A DNA stretch of 17,538 nt, from the NCBI GenBank assembly GCA_036380435.1, contig DASVES010000454.1:1-17538 (forward strand). The letters run 5' to 3'. Source of the DNA: DASQDT01 sp036380435. Its GTDB lineage: Bacteria; Acidobacteriota; Blastocatellia; Pyrinomonadales; Pyrinomonadaceae. Positions 14,140 to 17,538 of this stretch are shown piece after piece. Numbering within the stretch: position 1 is the first letter of the stretch; each line of letters opens with the position of its first letter. The position numbers were made by a program, and so were the translations under genes. The notes under the pieces were generated by a model. The model made no database searches. It was not told the origin of the DNA and saw nothing but the letters and a program-made list of their open reading frames with translations.

Positions 14140-14829
14140 ATGAGCGCACTTTCCCCTGTGAGCGAGCTGTTTCTGTCCGTGCCCGTGGCGGAGCGGCAGC
14201 CCGCGCCCGCCGCCGCCGCATCGGCCGCCGCCGCGGCGCCGCTCTCCGAGCCGCTCTCGGATCACGGCCTCCTTGAGGCGACGCTCGCGGGCGACGAGGC
14301 GGCGTTCGCCGAGTTGGTGAGACGTTACCGGAACCAGATTACGAACTACGCCTACCGAATAACGAACGACTACGACGCGGCGGTCGATCTGGCGCAGGAG
14401 ACGTTCCTGCGCGTCTTCCGCGCGGCCGACCGCTACCAGACGACCTACGCCTTCTCGACTTACATCTACCGCATCGCCACCAACCTCGCCATCAGCGAGC
14501 TGCGGCGGCGCAAGCGTCGCCGCCTCGTCTCGCTCGCCACCTTCTTTCAGGGCCGCGACGGCGCGCCCGGCGAGGCGACCGAGTTCGACCCGCCCGACGC
14601 CTGCCCGTTGCAGGACGCCGCGCTCGTCGATGACGAAAGACGCGAGGCCGTGGCGCGGGCCATCTCGACGCTGCCGGAGAAGTATCGCGCCCCGCTCGTC
14701 CTGCGCGACGTGGAGGGCCGCAGCTACGAGGAGATCGCCGGCATCCTTGAGATGAGCGAGGGGACGGTCAAGTCGCGCATCAACCGCGCGCGGACATTCC
14801 TGCGCGAGAAGTTGCAGGCGTACATTTAA
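14140..14829 (+). CDS. ECF-type RNA polymerase sigma factor
   Basis: 229-residue sigma-70 family, extracytoplasmic-function type, with regions 2 and 4 only. After an unusual Ala/Pro-rich N-terminal tail (~15-40), region 2 covers ~53-122: GDEAAFAELVRRYRNQI, then the core-binding DAAVDLAQETFLRVFRA and STYIYRIATNLAISELRRRK. Region 4 covers ~172-225, with ISTLPEKYRAPLVLRDVEG and the helix-turn-helix SYEEIAGILEMSEGTVKSRI. It should direct polymerase to stress or envelope genes, restrained by the anti-sigma factor encoded next. I chose the ATG at 14140, which overlaps the stop of a short upstream frame as TGATG. A TTG at 14098 would add 14 residues and is the alternative. The family call is certain and the start moderately so. 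Confidence 0.93.
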   Translation: MSALSPVSELFLSVPVAERQPAPAAAASAAAAAPLSEPLSDHGLLEATLAGDEAAFAELVRRYRNQITNYAYRITNDYDAAVDLAQETFLRVFRAADRYQTTYAFSTYIYRIATNLAISELRRRKRRRLVSLATFFQGRDGAPGEATEFDPPDACPLQDAALVDDERREAVARAISTLPEKYRAPLVLRDVEGRSYEEIAGILEMSEGTVKSRINRARTFLREKLQAYI

Positions 14830-14850
14830 AGGAAGTTGGGTTTTGAGGCC

Positions 14851-15678
14851 ATGAACTGCAAGGCTTACAGAGACGAAGCGGACGCGGCCGACCTCGGCGA
14901 CGCGCCGGGCGCCGCCGCCCGCGCTCACCTCGCGCTGTGCGACGCCTGTCGCATCTTCCGCGACGAGCGCGAAGGACTCCGCCGCCTGTTGGGGGGCATG
15001 GGCAGCGTCGCGGCTCCGGCCGACTTCGAGTTCCGTCTGCGCGCGGCCATGCGCGCCGGGGGCGGAGGGCCGCGCCCCGGTCTTCACGCGCGTCTCTTCA
15101 AGCCGCTCTCCGCCGCGCTCGCGGCCTGCGCCGCCGTCGCGTTCACCGTCGCTTACCTGCGCGCCCCGGCCGATGCGCCGCGACAAGACCTCGCGGCCGT
15201 CACGTCTTCGGAGGCACACGCGCCCGCCGCGTCGCAGACGCAGACGCCGGACGCACCGGCGACGGGAACATCCGCCTCGTCGATACGTGATAGCGCGGCG
15301 AGTGACGTGGCGGTTGTGTCGAGTGTCGGCCCGAAGAGGGACGCACAGACGAGGCGGGCCACGCATCGAACTGTGTTGAATCAGTCGCGGGGCGTGAAGG
15401 GCTTTGAAGAGGCGGCCCGCGTGACGGCCGACTCGGCTCTGAGGGCCGCGCCGGTCAGGACACGTCTCGGTTCCGGGGGCGCGGCGGCGGGGTCAAACAC
15501 GCCCGTGCCCGTGCAGCTCTCCGCCTCGCGCAAGCCCATGCGTGTGGTGTTGCGCGACGAGCGGGGCGCGTCGCGCGTCGTCTCGATGCGGCCCGTCAGC
15601 TTCGGGTCGCAGGAGTTCGTCGGGCGCTTGAACAACTCCTACCGCGCGCCGAACTCGACGAAGGAAGGCGTCTGGTAA
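14851..15678 (+). CDS. Membrane anti-sigma factor with zinc-binding (ZAS/zf-HC2) N-terminus
   Basis: 275-residue protein directly after the ECF sigma gene. The N-terminus carries the zinc anti-sigma motif: Cys3, then HLALCDAC with His26, Cys30 and Cys33 (HxxxCxxC). In the ZAS family this cytoplasmic domain sequesters the cognate sigma. One membrane helix follows at ~84-103 (PLSAALAACAAVAFTVAYL). The remaining ~170 residues are extracytoplasmic, Ala/Ser/Thr-rich and low-complexity, ending in a more ordered part (~225-270, PMRVVLRDERGASRVVSMRP). I chose ATG 14851 over TTG 14836, because the TTG directly abuts the purine-rich stretch and adds only five residues. The stop is followed with no gap by the next gene's GTG, implying coupled translation. 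Signal release would need proteolysis or an allosteric partner, and the next gene is the obvious candidate. Confidence 0.9.
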   Translation: MNCKAYRDEADAADLGDAPGAAARAHLALCDACRIFRDEREGLRRLLGGMGSVAAPADFEFRLRAAMRAGGGGPRPGLHARLFKPLSAALAACAAVAFTVAYLRAPADAPRQDLAAVTSSEAHAPAASQTQTPDAPATGTSASSIRDSAASDVAVVSSVGPKRDAQTRRATHRTVLNQSRGVKGFEEAARVTADSALRAAPVRTRLGSGGAAAGSNTPVPVQLSASRKPMRVVLRDERGASRVVSMRPVSFGSQEFVGRLNNSYRAPNSTKEGVW

Positions 15679-17475
15679 GTGTCGAATAGTGTTGTGAAAT
15701 GTTCCGTCATCAATCGGGGCGCACGCGCGCGGCCGTGGGGGGCCGCCTGCCTTTGCGCGCTCGCGCTTCTCTTCGTCTTGCCGGCGACGGGGCACGCGCA
15801 GCATCAGCAGGGACGAGGAGAAGTGGCGCAGACGCCGCCGGCGAAGGCAGCCCCGCGCGCGGTTGAGTCAGAACAACGTCCCGAGGCGAAGGGCGTACCC
15901 GCGCAGGCCCCGGCCCCCGTTGTCGTGCCGGGCGCGCCGGTGAGAATGCCGGGAGCGGTCTTGCCGGCCGCGCCCGCGCCGCCCACAGCGCAGACACCGC
16001 GCGCCGCGGCCGTTCCGCAGGCGGCGCCGCGAAACGTGGTGACGGTCGTTCACCGTCTGAACGGCTGGCAGATGCTTTCGCTGATGGCGGCGAAAGGCGG
16101 CGAGCGTTGGGTAATCGACGAGCTGCCGCCGGCCGCCGAGTTCCACACCAACATCGTCGCGGGCTTCGTCTCCGAGGACGGCCGGACGGTGATGGCGCGT
16201 TTGCCGACGGCGGAGGCAGAGTTGTTCGCCGCCGCGGCGTCGATGTTCCCGGCGCTGCCCGGAGCCCCTGCGCCGCCCCCCGACCGTCTCGAAGGCGCCC
16301 CCGGCTTCACCGTGATTCGCTCCGACGGCAAACGCGTCGGCGCAAGGTTCGTCGGCCTCGACGCCAGCACGGGCCTGTCGCTTTTGGAGGCCGCCGAGCA
16401 GCTGTTAGTGTCCGCGCCGCACGCGCCGGTCGTGGCGCCCGCCGTCGGTCAGCGCGTGCGTCTGTTCGCGCCCGCCCCGGCCCTCGCGCCGTTTGCCCCG
16501 GCGGCGCCGCCCGTCTCCGCCGCGCCGCCGCACCCCGCTGGCGACTCGGGTCACACGGAGACCATCTACTTCAGCATCGGCGAGACGAAGGGGCAGTTGA
16601 CCGAAGTCAGACGCGCCTCGACGGGTAAGCCCGTGCAGGCCACCGTGCGCTCGAAGCTGCTTACTCCGGAGTGGGCGGGCGCGATTGCGACGAGCGAGGA
16701 GGGCGATTTCGTCGGCATCGTCGGCGACAGCGGTCACACGGAGTCGGCCATCGTCCCGGCCGAGGCCATCCGCCTCGCACGCGAGCGCGTCCTCGCACGG
16801 CGCGCGAGTGTTCCCCGCCCGTGGCTCGGCGTCAGCGGCGACGCCGTCTCTCGTTTCTCGCTCGAACAGATGCTCGCCCGCGGCTGGCCGCGCGACTTCG
16901 CGCTCCCGCTCCTCAATCGCCCGCAGGGAGTGCTGCTCACGCAGATCACGCCGGGCGCACCGGCCGCGCTCGCCGGCCTGCGACCCGGCGACATCATCTC
17001 GCGCGTCGGCCAGCGTGAGGTGAGCGGCGTGGACGACTTCTCGATGCTGCTCAGGGAGGCCGGGGCCGGCGCACGGCTCGACCTGACGGTGCTGCGCGCA
17101 CTGGAACGCGCGCCGCTCAACCTCACGGTCGAGTTGAGCGGGACGCTTCTGCCCGGCGTGCGCCCCGACGATGTGCAGAACCCGCTCGTCGGCCACGGCG
17201 CCGAGACCGTCGGACTCTCGCCGCGCGGCGCCGCTCCCCTCAGAGCGAGGGGCGGCCTGCTCGTCGTCTCCGTACACGCCGGCACCAACGCGGCGAGGGC
17301 TGGTCTGCGTCCCGGCGACATCGTCGAGACGATCAACGGCCTGCCCGTGACGCGCGCGGGCGTGAGGCCCCTGCCGGGCGTGCCCCCCTCCGATATGACG
17401 CTCGGCGTCGTCCGCGACGGGCGCCGGCTCGACCTGCGGCTCGCGCACGCCGAACCTCCGCCCGAAAAACCCTAG
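15679..17475 (+). CDS. Secreted two-PDZ protein with degenerate HtrA/Deg-like protease domain (predicted pseudoprotease)
   Basis: 598-residue exported protein starting at a GTG immediately after the anti-sigma stop. Signal peptide ~16-41 (ALALLFVLPATGHA); Pro/Ala linker ~42-117. Residues ~118-365 follow the HtrA (S1C) layout. FVSEDGRTVMARL resembles the DGyivTNnHV strand, but His is replaced (about Arg174). RSDGKRVGARFVGLDASTGLSLLE resembles SDGrelpArvvGvDpsTDLAlLk, but Asp becomes Gly232. TPEWAGAIATSEEGDFVGIV stands where PGNSGGPLvn-dGevvGI belongs, with no Ser (about Trp332). Two PDZ domains follow: ~380-490 (GVLLTQITPGAPAALAGLRP) and ~505-590 (AARAGLRPGDIVETINGLPV). DegS-type proteases with a PDZ activate RseA cleavage. 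Here a catalytically dead relative encoded with the sigma/anti-sigma pair may act as a sensor or scaffold. PDZ calls are firm, and the protease-like ancestry is an alignment by eye. Confidence 0.82.
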   Translation: MSNSVVKCSVINRGARARPWGAACLCALALLFVLPATGHAQHQQGRGEVAQTPPAKAAPRAVESEQRPEAKGVPAQAPAPVVVPGAPVRMPGAVLPAAPAPPTAQTPRAAAVPQAAPRNVVTVVHRLNGWQMLSLMAAKGGERWVIDELPPAAEFHTNIVAGFVSEDGRTVMARLPTAEAELFAAAASMFPALPGAPAPPPDRLEGAPGFTVIRSDGKRVGARFVGLDASTGLSLLEAAEQLLVSAPHAPVVAPAVGQRVRLFAPAPALAPFAPAAPPVSAAPPHPAGDSGHTETIYFSIGETKGQLTEVRRASTGKPVQATVRSKLLTPEWAGAIATSEEGDFVGIVGDSGHTESAIVPAEAIRLARERVLARRASVPRPWLGVSGDAVSRFSLEQMLARGWPRDFALPLLNRPQGVLLTQITPGAPAALAGLRPGDIISRVGQREVSGVDDFSMLLREAGAGARLDLTVLRALERAPLNLTVELSGTLLPGVRPDDVQNPLVGHGAETVGLSPRGAAPLRARGGLLVVSVHAGTNAARAGLRPGDIVETINGLPVTRAGVRPLPGVPPSDMTLGVVRDGRRLDLRLAHAEPPPEKP

Positions 17476-17501
17476 AGCGATTTACAAACGCACTTCCCGT
17501 T

Positions 17502-17526
17502 TAGAGGCGGGCAGTGCCCGCCGTCT
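17502..17526. terminator. Short GC-rich hairpin after the PDZ gene, possible terminator
   Basis: GGCGGGC (17506-17512), loop AGT, GCCCGCC (17516-17522) form a perfect 7-bp stem. AGA/TCT just outside adds pairs across a one-base bulge. It lies 26 bp after the stop of the last gene. No T-run follows on the plus strand, so intrinsic termination is uncertain, and the hairpin could serve mRNA stability instead. Confidence 0.4.
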
Positions 17527-17538
17527 CAAGCTCCGATA

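Overview
The window is GC-rich (about two thirds G+C by eye) and densely coded. It contains no rRNA, tRNA, CRISPR array, transposase or integrase that I can see. The combination of a system II cytochrome c maturation pair (ResB plus CcsA), an ECF sigma/anti-sigma pair, Ala/Pro-rich secreted proteins, and intergenic palindromes built from short reiterated words suggests an environmental Gram-negative bacterium. My best guess is Acidobacteriota (Blastocatellia/Pyrinomonas-like). This is inferred from general style and not from a marker gene.

Region 1 (1-6176) looks like accessory, contractile-injection (eCIS) cargo territory. A 1583-residue protein opens with a DUF4157 (eCIS core) domain carrying HELTH. 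It continues through a long Ala/Pro and helical stalk and ends in an HNH-type nuclease-like tip in locally lower-GC DNA. A cytosolic WD40-like propeller gene follows 39 bp later. A convergent small gene encodes a Gly/Pro-rich protein with a PAAR-like look. Together they suggest an effector, a partner or immunity candidate, and a possible spike or tip protein.

Region 2 (6351-8840) holds two metabolic singletons. One is a membrane-anchored SMP-30/strictosidine-synthase-like six-bladed propeller with a conserved Glu-Asn-Asn-Asp set. The other is a thiolase-fold condensing enzyme with a Cys-His-Asn triad and chalcone-synthase-like motifs.

Region 3 (8841-13844) is a cytochrome c maturation cluster: resB, an unusually long ccsA with a large insertion, a membrane-anchored TPR protein (CcmI/NrfG-like role possible) and a small lipoprotein-like TPR protein. 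A plausible sigma-70 promoter precedes resB. Four large intergenic palindromes, each built from different short words, sit in the gaps from 8841 to 13960.

Region 4 (13961-17538) is a regulatory operon: an ECF sigma factor preceded by a consensus -10 and overlapping mini-ORFs, a membrane anti-sigma factor with an HxxxCxxC zinc motif, and, starting on the very next base after its stop, a secreted two-PDZ protein whose HtrA-like domain has apparently lost all three catalytic residues.

Most worth a second look are the DUF4157-HNH effector with its neighbours, the palindrome family, the pseudo-HtrA coupled to the sigma/anti-sigma pair, and the enlarged CcsA.
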